Position numbers and translations under genes: made by a program. Below the pieces are notes generated by a model. It made no database searches, had not been told where the DNA came from, and saw only the letters and a program-made list of their open reading frames with translations. Positions 20,968-31,678 of a stretch of DNA of 46,396 bases are shown one piece after another (position 1 is the stretch's first letter; every line of letters starts with the position of its first letter). Origin of the DNA: Dehalococcoidales bacterium (GTDB lineage: Bacteria > Chloroflexota > Dehalococcoidia > Dehalococcoidales > BS750m-G39); NCBI GenBank assembly GCA_016783245.1, contig JADHWY010000003.1, positions 1-46,396 of the forward strand, read 5' to 3'.

Positions 20968-23214
20968 GTGCATCAAGGCCAAAAGGCTATCGTTTGGTTC
21001 AATGAGGTCACCAAAAAGGATGTGCCCACCGTCGGTGGCAAAGGAGCAAATCTTGGTGAAATGACTAATGCCAACATACCTGTCCCCACAGGCTTCATTG
21101 TAACCGCAAACGCCTATTTTGACTTCCTGAAAAAGTCGGAGCTTACCGATAAAATTCGCAACCTGCTACAGCCATTAGACCCCGGCAATAGCAAACAGCT
21201 TCAGCAAATTGCTGCTGAGATTAAACAGCTAATTCTAGACGCCGCTATGTCACCGGAATTAGCCAAGGAGATTCAAGAAGCCTATAGTAAGATGGGCAGA
21301 GGTTTAGTTGCAGTGCGCTCCTCAGCTACTGCTGAAGACCTGCCTGAGGCTTCCTTTGCTGGTCAGCAGAGCACTTTCCTCAATGTGCAGGGGGGAAAAG
21401 AAGTAGTAGCTGCCGTCCAAGAGTGCTGGGCATCCCTCTTTGAGGCAAGAGCTATCTTCTATAGGGTGCAACAGGGTTTCGACCACCTCAAGGTTGGCAT
21501 CGCTGTCCCGGTCCAAAAAATGGTGCAATCCGAGGCTTCCGGAGTTATGTTTACTCTAGAACCAGTAACCAGTGACAAAAGCAAGATAGCTATTGAGGCG
21601 GTCCTGGGACTTGGCGAAATGATTGTTTCGGGGGATGTAACCCCTGACACATATATTGTTAGCAAGGATGGGCTAAAAATTAGCAGCAAGAAGATTGCCC
21701 AGCAGGAGTGGAAACTTATAAGGAGCAAGGAGAGTAAAAACAAGGGTGCTAATATTAAAGTGCTCCTCACTCCTGAGGAGCAAGCACAGCAGAAAATAAG
21801 TGATGATGACATAATTACTCTGGCTAAACTGGGAAAACAGCTAGAGGACCACTATCAATTTCCCCAGGATATTGAGTGGGCAAAGGAAGATAAGACAATC
21901 TTTATCGTCCAGACCCGCCCGGTAACTACTATTAAGGAGATAACTGAGGTCGCGCCTGAAATTACTGCCCCGGTACTCCTATCAGGGGCGCCTGCCAGCC
22001 CTGGTATAGCATCGGGACCGGTTAAAATAATACCTGATGCCTCCCAGATAAACAAGGTAAAAGACGGTGACATTCTGGTTGCTGAAATGACTACCCCTGA
22101 CTTTGTACCAGCCATGAAACGGGCAGCAGCTATTGTCACCGACCGTGGCGGTAGGACTGCCCACGCCGCCATTGTCAGCCGAGAGCTTGGTATACCCTGC
22201 GTTGTCGGTGCCGGGCAGGCTACTTCTATCCTGACTGATGGACAGATAATCAGTGTAGATGGTTCAACAGGTAAGATTTACGAAGGCAAGGTAGCTATTA
22301 AGGAAAAGATAACTGATGCTTATAAAGAAAAGATTAAGACCAAGACCAGGGTCTATGTAAATCTGGCTCAACCTGAGCTGGCTGAAATTGTAGCTGCCCG
22401 TAACGTAGATGGAGTGGGCTTGCTGCGAGCCGAGTTCATGATTGCCCAGATTGGTGAGCACCCCCGCTTTATGATTAAGCAAAATAGAGGCAATGAATTT
22501 ATTGATAAGCTCTATGAAGGTATTAATACCTTTGCCAAAGCATTTAACCCACGCCCGGTAGTTTACAGAACTACCGATTTCAAGACCAATGAATATAGAG
22601 AGCTTACTGGCGGTCAGGAATACGAAGAAGTTGAAGAGAATCCTATGATTGGCTATAGAGGAGCCTCCCGATATATTACCGACCTAGATGTATTTAAGCT
22701 GGAAATAGAAGCTATAAAGAGGGTAAGGCAGAAATACCTCAATCTGTGGGTTATGATTCCCTTTGTGCGAACCATTGATGAAATGGCTAGGACAAAGAAG
22801 TTCTTAGAAGCTGAGGGGCTAGAGCGTTCCCCCGACTTCAAGCTGTGGATGATGGTTGAGGTACCATCCAACATCTTTCTTATGGAGAAGTTCCTCGAAC
22901 TTGGCATTGATGGCATATCCATCGGCTCAAATGACCTGACCCAGCTTATCCTGGGCATTGATAGGGATAGCGAAAGGTTAGCAGAGACCTTTGACGAGCG
23001 AAATGAGGCAGTACTTATAGCACTAGAGAGAGCCATCAAAGTATCGAAGGCCATGGGTGTCACCTCCTCTATCTGCGGGCAGGCACCATCAGTATACCCA
23101 GAACTTACCGAAAAGCTGGTAGAATGGGGTATCACCTCGGTTTCAGTAAGTCCGGATATGATTGGCACAACCAGAGAGATAATCGCTAAAGCAGAAGCGA
23201 AATTAGGACTTTAA
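20968..23214 (+). CDS. ppsA: Phosphoenolpyruvate synthase
   Basis: 'GGKGANLGEMTNANIPVPTGFIVTANAY', 'TDRGGRTAHAAIVSRELGIPCVVG', 'SIGSNDLTQLILGIDRDS'; GTG start with SD aggaggt. Confidence 0.97.
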   Translation: MHQGQKAIVWFNEVTKKDVPTVGGKGANLGEMTNANIPVPTGFIVTANAYFDFLKKSELTDKIRNLLQPLDPGNSKQLQQIAAEIKQLILDAAMSPELAKEIQEAYSKMGRGLVAVRSSATAEDLPEASFAGQQSTFLNVQGGKEVVAAVQECWASLFEARAIFYRVQQGFDHLKVGIAVPVQKMVQSEASGVMFTLEPVTSDKSKIAIEAVLGLGEMIVSGDVTPDTYIVSKDGLKISSKKIAQQEWKLIRSKESKNKGANIKVLLTPEEQAQQKISDDDIITLAKLGKQLEDHYQFPQDIEWAKEDKTIFIVQTRPVTTIKEITEVAPEITAPVLLSGAPASPGIASGPVKIIPDASQINKVKDGDILVAEMTTPDFVPAMKRAAAIVTDRGGRTAHAAIVSRELGIPCVVGAGQATSILTDGQIISVDGSTGKIYEGKVAIKEKITDAYKEKIKTKTRVYVNLAQPELAEIVAARNVDGVGLLRAEFMIAQIGEHPRFMIKQNRGNEFIDKLYEGINTFAKAFNPRPVVYRTTDFKTNEYRELTGGQEYEEVEENPMIGYRGASRYITDLDVFKLEIEAIKRVRQKYLNLWVMIPFVRTIDEMARTKKFLEAEGLERSPDFKLWMMVEVPSNIFLMEKFLELGIDGISIGSNDLTQLILGIDRDSERLAETFDERNEAVLIALERAIKVSKAMGVTSSICGQAPSVYPELTEKLVEWGITSVSVSPDMIGTTREIIAKAEAKLGL

Positions 23215-24266
23215 TGATCGGTCAGCTTAATATCCGCCAACTAGCTGAAGAAAGAGAGGAGAGCCTTTCCCCTTATGCCGTGAAAAGTAAGTTTTCGCGG
23301 GGCAGGCTTAAACACGAAGAGCCCTGCCCGGTTCGCACTGCCTTTCAGCATGACCGTGACCGCATCATCCACTGCAAATCCTTTCGTCGGCTCAAGCATA
23401 AGACGCAGGTCTTCATTGCACCCTTAGGTGACCACTATGTAACACGGCTTACCCATACACTGGAGGTTTCTCAAATAGCCCGCACTATTGCTCGTGCCCT
23501 GAACCTCAATGAGGATTTGACTGAGGCAATTGCCTTAGGTCACGACTTGGGTCATACCCCTTTCGGTCATGTTGGCGAGGATGTCCTAAATGAGCTCTAC
23601 CACGAGGGCTTTAAACATAATGAGCAAAGCCTGCGCGTCGTTGACCTTCTGGAGAACAATGGTCAGGGACTCAATCTCACCTGGGAGGTGAGAGACGGTA
23701 TCTTGAATCACTCTAAGACAAGGGCAGATATCCTGGGAGAGTACTCAGGAAAAGCAAACACCTTGGAGGGCGAGGTGTGTCAAATTGCCGATGCTATTGC
23801 CTATATCAACCATGATATTGATGACGCTGTAAGAGCCAGCATGATTGTCGAGGGCGATTTACCCCTCTCAGCCATTGCCAAATTAGGTAATTCCCGCTCT
23901 CTTCGTATCAATACTATGGTTTGTGATATCATTGAGCACTCATGGGCAGTAAGGGGTCACAACAAAGAAAATCCTACTATAGGTATGAGCCCTCAGATTC
24001 TGGAGGCAACTAATACCTTGCGTGAATTTCTCTTTGAGCGGGTGTACAACATACGCTCAGCACAGGAGGAAGCAGAAAGGGCAAGAGAAGTGGTTCGCTC
24101 ACTATATGAATACTTCAATGAGCATGGGGACCAGCTACCACCAGAGTATCGTTTTTACAGTGATGAAATAGAACGAAGGGTGGTTGACTATATCGCCGGC
24201 ATGAGCGACCAATATGCCCTGAGGCTTGCTGAAGAGCTGTCATTAACAAAAGGCAAGACTAAATAA
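23214..24266 (+). CDS. dgt: Deoxyguanosinetriphosphate triphosphohydrolase-like protein (HD domain)
   Basis: 'HCKSFRRLKHKTQVF', 'TRLTHTLEVSQIARTIARAL', 'AIALGHDLGHTPFGHVGE'; start overlaps ppsA stop (TAATG). Confidence 0.95.
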   Translation: MIGQLNIRQLAEEREESLSPYAVKSKFSRGRLKHEEPCPVRTAFQHDRDRIIHCKSFRRLKHKTQVFIAPLGDHYVTRLTHTLEVSQIARTIARALNLNEDLTEAIALGHDLGHTPFGHVGEDVLNELYHEGFKHNEQSLRVVDLLENNGQGLNLTWEVRDGILNHSKTRADILGEYSGKANTLEGEVCQIADAIAYINHDIDDAVRASMIVEGDLPLSAIAKLGNSRSLRINTMVCDIIEHSWAVRGHNKENPTIGMSPQILEATNTLREFLFERVYNIRSAQEEAERAREVVRSLYEYFNEHGDQLPPEYRFYSDEIERRVVDYIAGMSDQYALRLAEELSLTKGKTK

Positions 24267-24283
24267 CAAATTATTAAGGGAAG

Positions 24284-24347
24284 CTTAGAGGGGCTATGCC
24301 CCTCTAAGAAACAATCTTTCCCCTTCCCCTTAATAAGGGGAAGGGGA
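24284..24347. repeat. Two adjacent palindromes (REP/MITE-like repeat copy 1)
   Basis: CTTAGAGGGGC-TAT-GCCCCTCTAAG (24284-24308) and TCCCCTTCCCCTT-AAT-AAGGGGAAGGGGA (24319-24347), both perfect stems. Confidence 0.7.
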
Positions 24348-24376
24348 TAAAGGGGATAGGGTTACAAAATAACAAG

Positions 24377-26164
24377 ATGGGCGTTATTGACGAGGTAAAA
24401 CAGAGGACAGATATCGTAGATGTGGTCGGCCAGTATGTTACCCTAACTAAAGCTGGGAGAACCTTCAGGGCGCTATGTCCGTTCCATAGTGAAAAGCATC
24501 CATCCTTCTTTGTCTATCCTGAGCAGCAGAGCTGGCACTGCTTTGGCGCCTGCAACACAGGTGGAGATGTCTTCTCTTTCATTATGAAAAAACAGGGTAT
24601 TGATTTTGGAGAAGCGCTGCGCCTTCTTGCCCAAAGGGCAGGGGTCAGCATCCCATCAAGATTTGAACCAGAGGCTGAAGGCAAGGAGAGACAAAGGTTA
24701 TACCAGGCTAACGAGGCGGCTGCTCTATATTTCCACAATCTGCTGCTTGACTCTTCGGCTGGAGAAAAGGCACGAAGTTATGTCATAGGACGAGGTTTCT
24801 CACCGAAAACCATTGCCGACTTCCAACTGGGCTTTAGCCCCAATAGCTGGGAAGGACTAAAGCAATACCTTACGGATAGAGGCTATTCCGAGAGCGAACT
24901 GCTGAACGCCGGTTTAATAATAGAGGCAGAGACAGGGAAAACCCATGACCGATTTCGCAATCGGTTAATGTTCCCCATACGCGATGCCAGAGGGCATGTT
25001 ACCGGATTTGGGGCAAGGGCACTGGATGATTCATTGCCTAAATACATTAATTCGCCACAGACGCCAATCTTTGATAAAAGCAGCAGCCTGTATGGCATAA
25101 ACCTGGCTATGGCGGCGATTAGACAGCAAAACCTAGCAGTGATTGCAGAGGGGTACATGGATGTTATCACTGCCCACCAAAATGGTTTCCACAATGCAGT
25201 TGCCTCTATGGGAACCTCAGTTACCGAGAAACAGGTGAGCACACTAAAAAGGCTAACCAAAAACATAACTTTAGCGCTCGATGCCGACGCTGCCGGAGAG
25301 GAGGCTATGCTACGGGGTGTGAGCTTTGAAAATACCCTTGGTGCTGAGGTAAAGGTTATCATCTTGCCCAGAGGCAAAGACCCCGACGATGTTATTAAAG
25401 AAGATGCAAAAAGCTGGCAAAAGCTGGTAGAGGAGGCATTGCCTGTAGTTGATTACAAATTCAATGTGGTTACCTCTGAGCTTGACCTGACTACAGCCAA
25501 GGGCAAATCTGCAGCCGCAGATGAACTTCTGCCCATCATCGCTGAGATAAAGGACACGGTACGCCAAGCTCACTATTTACAAAAACTGGCTCACCTGCTC
25601 AAGGTTAGCGAGCACAGTATAGAAGCTGCTGTAACAAGAATCAGACCTAGGCAAGGTAGAGGCAGGGCTGAAGAACCAAAACAAGAGGTTGCGACACATC
25701 TGCACCCACTTTTGTCCAGCCCCATCGAGGAATACTGCTTGGCTCTATTGCTGCAGCACCCAGAGCTCAAGGATAAACATGAAGAGCTCTCGCCTGAATA
25801 CTTTGAAAATAGCGAAAATCGTGAAATCTTTATCGCTTGGCAACGGAGCGATAAAATAGAATCACTCAAAGAGGAGCTTGAGCCTGCAACTCATGAGCAC
25901 CTTGATTCCCTATTAACTAGGAACTTATTAAATACCAAAATAGAGCAAAAATATGCTGAGTGTGTTCTTCGGCTGCGGGAAAAATCCCTCCGCAGTCTGG
26001 CGACAAAAATAGAGGCAGTATTAGCCCTGGAAGCTCAGTCAGGGGGCAGGGCTGCCGACTTGGCTAAACTTAATGAGCAAGGGATAGAGGTCAATATCCA
26101 ATTGGGCAAGGTTTTCGCTCAAAAAAGCCAGAGGAGGTTGGAGCAAAGGGGGGTGAGGAAATGA
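24377..26164 (+). CDS. dnaG: DNA primase
   Basis: '[39 protein letters not shown]' zinc motif; TOPRIM '[12 protein letters not shown]', '[13 protein letters not shown]'. Confidence 0.98.
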   Translation: MGVIDEVKQRTDIVDVVGQYVTLTKAGRTFRALCPFHSEKHPSFFVYPEQQSWHCFGACNTGGDVFSFIMKKQGIDFGEALRLLAQRAGVSIPSRFEPEAEGKERQRLYQANEAAALYFHNLLLDSSAGEKARSYVIGRGFSPKTIADFQLGFSPNSWEGLKQYLTDRGYSESELLNAGLIIEAETGKTHDRFRNRLMFPIRDARGHVTGFGARALDDSLPKYINSPQTPIFDKSSSLYGINLAMAAIRQQNLAVIAEGYMDVITAHQNGFHNAVASMGTSVTEKQVSTLKRLTKNITLALDADAAGEEAMLRGVSFENTLGAEVKVIILPRGKDPDDVIKEDAKSWQKLVEEALPVVDYKFNVVTSELDLTTAKGKSAAADELLPIIAEIKDTVRQAHYLQKLAHLLKVSEHSIEAAVTRIRPRQGRGRAEEPKQEVATHLHPLLSSPIEEYCLALLLQHPELKDKHEELSPEYFENSENREIFIAWQRSDKIESLKEELEPATHEHLDSLLTRNLLNTKIEQKYAECVLRLREKSLRSLATKIEAVLALEAQSGGRAADLAKLNEQGIEVNIQLGKVFAQKSQRRLEQRGVRK

Positions 26165-27711
26165 GCTTAGAAAACAGCGAGGATAATATACGCTTCCCGC
26201 CACAAAATAAGGACGAAGAGAAAATGCCCTTAAATGAGAAGCTGAATGCCGAATCGGAAGGGCCAAGTGGTTTACATGCCCTCTTCCCCGAACCTGCGGA
26301 GGAAACGGAGACTGAAGACGTAATTGAGCCAAGTCCACTATGGCACGAGGCAAGACACCTTGAGATTGAGAAACCGGAGTCCACATTAGATTTGGAGCTA
26401 GAACCGCCTTTAGAGCACATGGAGGAGCAGGAGGTAGTAGATGACCCAGTTCGCATGTACCTTCATGAAATTGGCAGAGTGCACCTTCTCACCGCTTTGG
26501 AGGAAAAGGATTTGGCCAGAAAGATGGAGGAGGGTAGACGCATCAGAGAGATTAAACAAGGCTACCTACAGAGATATGGGAGAGCCCCATCTGCAACTGA
26601 AATAACAATTACTATACTTCAGGAGGTGTCTCAGGCTTCCCACACCGTCCATCTCCTCCAAAAACAGCTCCACCTAACACCTGCTGCCAGCTTTATAGAG
26701 AACATCTCCAACGCTAAATTGCGAGAAAGCATTGATAGCATGATAAGCCCGCAACTAATCCTGGCTATTGCTCAACAGACACATAAATCTCTGCCTGAAG
26801 CAGAACAGCTTCTTACAAAGCTGTCACTAAACATCAACCTGTTGCCAAAGGAAGTCCTCGATGCTATCGGAGACAGCGCCTCTCTGGCTGATATAGAGAC
26901 TCTGGTGACAAAGCCTGATTTCATCAATTCCATTCAGGCTTATGAGAGGCAGCTCCAAGCTTACCTAGAGAATATCGAGCGTGAGGCAGAAAGAGCAGTG
27001 AACCATCTTATTGAAGCCAATCTGCGTTTAGTGGTCAGCGTAGCCAAGAAACATATTGGACGAGGCATGTCGCTCCTCGACCTTGTTCAGGAGGGGAATA
27101 TCGGGCTAATTAGAGCCGTGGAGAAATTCGATTACCGTAAAGGTTATAAATTCAGCACCTATGCCACTTGGTGGATTCGTCAAGCTATTACTCGAGCTAT
27201 AGCTGATCAGGCTCGCACTATTCGCATCCCAGTTCACATGGTTGAGACTATTAATAAACTGCTGCGGATAAGCCGCCGTTTGGCTCAGGAATATGGGCGA
27301 GAGCCTACCGCCAAGGAAATCGGCAAAGAAATGGAAATACCTTCGGAAAAGGTCGGGGAGATAGTCAAGGTATCACAACTAACAATATCGCTGGAGTCAC
27401 CGATGGGTGAGGAGGAAGACAGCCACTTGGGTGACTTTATAGAGGACCGTAGTGCTTTGCCACCTGCTGATGCCGCCTCCAAGCAGCTGCTTAAGGAGCA
27501 AATTGATGCTGTGCTGTCCACCCTCAGCCCTCGTGAGCAACGGGTGCTCCAACTCAGGTTTGGTCTTGAGGATGGGCGAAGCCGTACCTTGGAAGAAGTG
27601 GGGAAGGAGTTTAACGTAACCAGAGAGCGAATTCGCCAAATTGAAGCCAAGGCACTTCGTAAACTACGCCATCCCACCCGAAGCCGCAGATTAAAGGATT
27701 ACCTGGAGTGA
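26161..27711 (+). CDS. rpoD: RNA polymerase primary sigma factor
   Basis: '[25 protein letters not shown]'; '[50 protein letters not shown]'; region 4.2 '[20 protein letters not shown]'. Confidence 0.98.
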   Translation: MSLENSEDNIRFPPQNKDEEKMPLNEKLNAESEGPSGLHALFPEPAEETETEDVIEPSPLWHEARHLEIEKPESTLDLELEPPLEHMEEQEVVDDPVRMYLHEIGRVHLLTALEEKDLARKMEEGRRIREIKQGYLQRYGRAPSATEITITILQEVSQASHTVHLLQKQLHLTPAASFIENISNAKLRESIDSMISPQLILAIAQQTHKSLPEAEQLLTKLSLNINLLPKEVLDAIGDSASLADIETLVTKPDFINSIQAYERQLQAYLENIEREAERAVNHLIEANLRLVVSVAKKHIGRGMSLLDLVQEGNIGLIRAVEKFDYRKGYKFSTYATWWIRQAITRAIADQARTIRIPVHMVETINKLLRISRRLAQEYGREPTAKEIGKEMEIPSEKVGEIVKVSQLTISLESPMGEEEDSHLGDFIEDRSALPPADAASKQLLKEQIDAVLSTLSPREQRVLQLRFGLEDGRSRTLEEVGKEFNVTRERIRQIEAKALRKLRHPTRSRRLKDYLE

Positions 27712-27717
27712 TAAAAA

Positions 27718-29046
27718 CTACTTAAGCATCCCCATAAAATTGTGGGGCAGTTTACCTCCAATACCCATCTTCATCAGCTTTTGCATCTGACGAAACTGGT
27801 TAAGAAGTTGATTAATATCCTGTGGCTTTACCCCGCTCCCCTGAGCAATGCGACGTCGTCGGCTACCATCAATAATATTTGGATTATGCCTCTCCTCAGA
27901 GGTCATAGAAAGTATCATAGCCTCAACCTTCTTTAGCTGCTTCTCTTCCATGCCAGCAGGCAATCGCCCGGCCAACTGCGATACACCTGGCAGCATCTCT
28001 ACTAGCTGGGCTACAGACCCCATCTTTTTGATATCTCTTAGCTGAAATAGAAAGTCGTCTAAATTGAAGCTGGCAGTTCGCACCTTCTTCTCCAGCTCTT
28101 TGACCCGCTGCTCATCGAAGGTCTTTTCAGCCTTCTCGATAAAGGTCAGCACATCACCCATACCCAGGATACGTGATGCCAAACGGTCAGGGTAAAAAGG
28201 CTCAAAGGCATCAATCTTCTCACCGATACCTATAAACTTGATAGGTACCCCACTAACCCACCTTATAGAAAGAGCTGCACCACCACGAGCATCCCCATCC
28301 ATCTTGGTCAGAATAAGCCCGGTCAAGCCCAACCTAGAATTAAACTCCTCAGCCATCCGCACCGCATCCTGCCCAGTCATGGCATCGACCACCAGCAGTG
28401 CCTCACCAGGCTTTAGCTCCTTTTTAACCCGAGCTAGCTCTTCCATCATCGGCTCATCTATATGGAAACGACCGGCAGTATCAACTATAACCCAGGTAAC
28501 GGCAAGCTCCCTGGCTTTGCTCAAAGCATGAGCACAAACCTCCTTACTCTCAGCGCCAGCAGCCTCCCTATAAACTGGAATGTCAAGTTGCTCGCCCAGG
28601 GTAACTAGCTGCTCTATAGCTGCCGGTCGGCGGTTATCGGCTGCCACTAGCAACGGGCGCTGCCCTGAATGCTTCAGATGAAGGGCTAACTTGGCAGCGG
28701 TGGTAGTCTTACCACAACCCTGCAACCCCACCAGCATGGCTATAGAAGGAAGATGAGACGATGCTCCCAGGCGACTCTGCCCCCCACCCAGGGTAGCAAT
28801 AAGCTCCTCATTGACAATTTTGATTATCTGCTGGGCTGGGGTTAGGCTTCGCAGTACTTCCGCACTAAGAGAGCGCTCCCTCACCCTGGTGGTAAAATCC
28901 TTAACCACCTTAAAATTTACATCTGCTTCCAGAAGGGCTAACCGCACCTGGCGCAGGGCATCATCTATATCCTTCTCCCCGAGTTTGCCTTTGCTGCTCA
29001 GCCCACGAAATACCTTGCCTAACTTATCACTAAGAATCTCAAACAT
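27718..29046 (-). CDS. ffh: Signal recognition particle protein Ffh
   Basis: 'GLQGCGKTTTAAKLALHLK', 'DTAGRFHIDEPMMEEL', 'TKMDGDARGGAALS', methionine-rich M domain 'GSGVKPQDINQLLNQFRQMQKLMKM'. Confidence 0.98.
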   Translation of the reverse strand: MFEILSDKLGKVFRGLSSKGKLGEKDIDDALRQVRLALLEADVNFKVVKDFTTRVRERSLSAEVLRSLTPAQQIIKIVNEELIATLGGGQSRLGASSHLPSIAMLVGLQGCGKTTTAAKLALHLKHSGQRPLLVAADNRRPAAIEQLVTLGEQLDIPVYREAAGAESKEVCAHALSKARELAVTWVIVDTAGRFHIDEPMMEELARVKKELKPGEALLVVDAMTGQDAVRMAEEFNSRLGLTGLILTKMDGDARGGAALSIRWVSGVPIKFIGIGEKIDAFEPFYPDRLASRILGMGDVLTFIEKAEKTFDEQRVKELEKKVRTASFNLDDFLFQLRDIKKMGSVAQLVEMLPGVSQLAGRLPAGMEEKQLKKVEAMILSMTSEERHNPNIIDGSRRRRIAQGSGVKPQDINQLLNQFRQMQKLMKMGIGGKLPHNFMGMLK

Positions 29047-29189
29047 AGCAATTTCATTCTAATTGGGTGGAGCCTTAACCGTCAAGCTAAAATCCTGTCC
29101 TTGTTGCCTCAGAATCAGTGGGAGTATCGCCTGAGTTTACCATTGAGCTGAACAAACCGCTAGTTTGTGTTCCCCACATTGGATAGGAT

Positions 29190-30179
29190 ATGATTGGAAG
29201 CCTAATATGGCAAATAAGCTCAATATCTGCTATTATGAATCAAAACTCTCCAGTAATACATTACCATGAGGAACTGAGATTGACTGAACTGAGTTACGTC
29301 AGGACATCCAAAGATTTAGTCACTCCTATTGATGTGACTCAATCTGGTTTTCTTCAACAGGCCCTCCGCAAGACAAAAGAAGCTAGTCCCTATGTCGACC
29401 GTGCGAAGCAGCTTCTTGATAAGTTGCAGATGGCTCTCGAACCTCAAGAGCTGATAGATATCGAGGAAATTCGTGATGATCTTATTACGGCTGCTGGTTT
29501 CTCAGATAAAGCAACCAGCTATTTCTCCTCCTCCGAACTTGAAAATGCACTGTTAGAGGTATTAGAACAGATTGAGAAGAAAGCTGGCCCCGACTGGCGA
29601 ACAGAGATTATATATCGTTTCCTACTCACTAGGGGAGACACTCTTGGTGGTGTTATGCGTAATATAATGGGTGCAGAGGCCAAAGCCAAGTTTACGGAAG
29701 TCATTTTGAAAGCGCTACAAAACAAGGATATATTGCCCAGTATCATCCACTCGAAGGCTAATATCGATAAGGTGCAACAGATCTCATGGCCTGACCGAAT
29801 ATTGCTTTTTGATAAAAAGCCAAAGCTCATTGGTGGCAAGAACGTTGATGTAATCCTACTGCGTCAATCTGAAAGCCACGTGTCAGTGACTGCACTATTG
29901 GATAGAAAGGATAACTATCTAGTTTGTGGGGAGGTTAAAGGTGGCATAGACCCGGCAGGTGCTGACGAACACTGGAAAACTGCATATGGAGCGCTAGCCA
30001 GAATACGTGAGAAATTCCAAGAAGGGCAACCTAAACTATTCTTTGTTGGTGCAGCCATTGAAAACTCTATGGCTGATGAAATCTTCTCGCAGCTGCAATC
30101 CGGGCTATTAAATCACGCTGCAAATCTTAATGTATCTCAACAAGTTTCTGATTTAGCTGCGTGGTTAGTCTCTTTTTGA
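29190..30179 (+). CDS. Type II restriction endonuclease, AvaI/BsoBI family
   Basis: 'NVDVILL...GEVKGGIDPAGADEHWKTAYGALARIREKF...FFVGAAIENSMADEIF'. D-x27-E-x-K spacing and His at K+11 match my recollection of BsoBI (D212/E240/K242/H253). True start may be an internal Met (MNQNSPVIHYHEELRL). Confidence 0.87.
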   Translation: MIGSLIWQISSISAIMNQNSPVIHYHEELRLTELSYVRTSKDLVTPIDVTQSGFLQQALRKTKEASPYVDRAKQLLDKLQMALEPQELIDIEEIRDDLITAAGFSDKATSYFSSSELENALLEVLEQIEKKAGPDWRTEIIYRFLLTRGDTLGGVMRNIMGAEAKAKFTEVILKALQNKDILPSIIHSKANIDKVQQISWPDRILLFDKKPKLIGGKNVDVILLRQSESHVSVTALLDRKDNYLVCGEVKGGIDPAGADEHWKTAYGALARIREKFQEGQPKLFFVGAAIENSMADEIFSQLQSGLLNHAANLNVSQQVSDLAAWLVSF

Positions 30180-31588
30180 CGACTCCAGACGTAAACACAC
30201 TTCCGTAGTTCCTCGCGCCCGTGTATCCGCATTTGCTGACTGCTGTTACCTTTCCCAATTGGCAGAGCCCATATTACCTGAGTGTCAAAGCCTGCTCGCT
30301 GCGCGATCTCCGATAATATCAAATCAACAGGGATATGTATTCCCTGGTACCTAACGTTGTCATTTACCATAACAAAGCGTGCCCCTGGTTTCAACAACCT
30401 GGCACATTCAAAAATCACGACTGTGAGCTCTTTAAAGTAATTGCGCACCATACGTGGTATTCCGTTATTATTCAACAATCCTTCATTACGACATAGGTCT
30501 AGATACTTGAGTATGAGTCCTAGCAATTCTTGAGACTCAAAAGCCTTGGTAGAATTACTTAGGCGAACTAGGTCAGTTTTTTTGCCCAAGTCCGCTTTCT
30601 CGCGATTCTCCACAGTACAACTTAACATAGCTTGACGGAGAGCTCGGATTTCCTCTTCGCCGATTCCCATCATGGCAAGTTCAAGGGCATAGGTGCGAGT
30701 GTAATCGTATCGGTTACAGTATGGTGGCGACGTAATAATCCCATCGAAGGACTCGTTCTCCAAAGTTGGCAGTATGTCTAGGCAGGAACCCTTAAGCAGT
30801 TGCACTTCACCCGATCTCTGTTCTCCAAATAGATCTGCAAATCTCAGTTGGTCTCCATATATATCTCCCGCAATCTGGTCAAGTTTTGCACATATTGCCG
30901 GGGTAAAGGACTTTATTGTTCCCTTGTGAAACGGCTTCTTTCCTACTCTCCTTCCGGAGCGGTAGTCCCATCGTAGATATTGCCCGTCTTTTCTCGTATA
31001 ACTGACATCCTCAAGTATGCACAAAGTGGCGAAGAATAGAATGCGCCTGAGGCTCTCTTCGTTTACCCTTTCTACCTCATACAAGTAACGACCCAGCTCC
31101 ACTTCTGTCTGCAATGGGAAGGCTCCCCTAGTGATGCGAATATGGGGGAAGTTTTTGCTCTCCCCTGGTCTCTGCCATATGAGGCTTTCCCTGAATCGTC
31201 GAATTCTCTCAGCCATCTGGCTGGCCTCTGCCATTCGCAGTATCTGTCGTACTTCAATAATCTCTGCACTACTTGGCAGCAATTCAATACCCACAGAATC
31301 AACACCAAGTTCGCTTGCGGTGAAAAGGGCAGCACCACAGCCAGCAAATGGGTCAAGAATACGGCCAGAATCTAAAGCGAATCTACGTATAACATAGCGG
31401 ACAAGGTCCGACGAGAATCCCTCCTTATATTTGTACCATCTATGACCATTCTTGGTTTTATTGGCCTGGAAACTTACTAGAGTACGGTCCAAATCATAGT
31501 TAACTCGCAGTTTCTCTCCAAATTTGGCGTGAAGTCTATCGTCGGCTGCTTTTATTTCTTCTAGAATCTTCGTATGGTCACTAGTCAT
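30137..31588 (-). CDS. Cognate DNA amino-methyltransferase (N4-cytosine/N6-adenine type)
   Basis: Motif I 'ILDPFAGCGAALFTASELGVDSVGIEL', motif IV 'GIITSPPYCNRYDYTRTY'; converges with and overlaps the endonuclease gene. Confidence 0.9.
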   Translation of the reverse strand: MTSDHTKILEEIKAADDRLHAKFGEKLRVNYDLDRTLVSFQANKTKNGHRWYKYKEGFSSDLVRYVIRRFALDSGRILDPFAGCGAALFTASELGVDSVGIELLPSSAEIIEVRQILRMAEASQMAERIRRFRESLIWQRPGESKNFPHIRITRGAFPLQTEVELGRYLYEVERVNEESLRRILFFATLCILEDVSYTRKDGQYLRWDYRSGRRVGKKPFHKGTIKSFTPAICAKLDQIAGDIYGDQLRFADLFGEQRSGEVQLLKGSCLDILPTLENESFDGIITSPPYCNRYDYTRTYALELAMMGIGEEEIRALRQAMLSCTVENREKADLGKKTDLVRLSNSTKAFESQELLGLILKYLDLCRNEGLLNNNGIPRMVRNYFKELTVVIFECARLLKPGARFVMVNDNVRYQGIHIPVDLILSEIAQRAGFDTQVIWALPIGKGNSSQQMRIHGREELRKCVYVWSRQKETNHAAKSETC

Positions 31589-31676
31589 TGTCTCTCGTCT
31601 CCGATGGGTTATTCGACATGATTTGCCCTAATAAAGTTTCTAGCTCGTGACGGTCATACAGCCGGTAGTTGTTCAC
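31581..31676 (-). CDS. Putative 31-aa mini-ORF coupled to the methyltransferase start
   Basis: GTG at 31676 preceded by AGGAGG in the RHH gene tail (AGGAGGCGGTAGCTGTG); encodes V/MNNYRLYDRHELETLLGQIMSNNPSETRDND; stop TAG at 31583-31581 overlaps the MTase ATG region (31588). Confidence 0.5.
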   Translation of the reverse strand: MNNYRLYDRHELETLLGQIMSNNPSETRDND

Positions 31677-31678
31677 AG

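Noticed and set aside
22653-23168. 171-aa minus-strand ORF
   Set aside because: Antisense to ppsA; low-complexity Ser-rich translation, no RBS support.
24883-25377. 164-aa minus-strand ORF
   Set aside because: Antisense to dnaG; no domain evidence.
29190-31588. Avoidance of CYCGRG sites in the host sequence
   Set aside because: Several sites are visible by eye (e.g. 11335-11340, 11828-11833), so there is no obvious depletion; a proper count was not possible.
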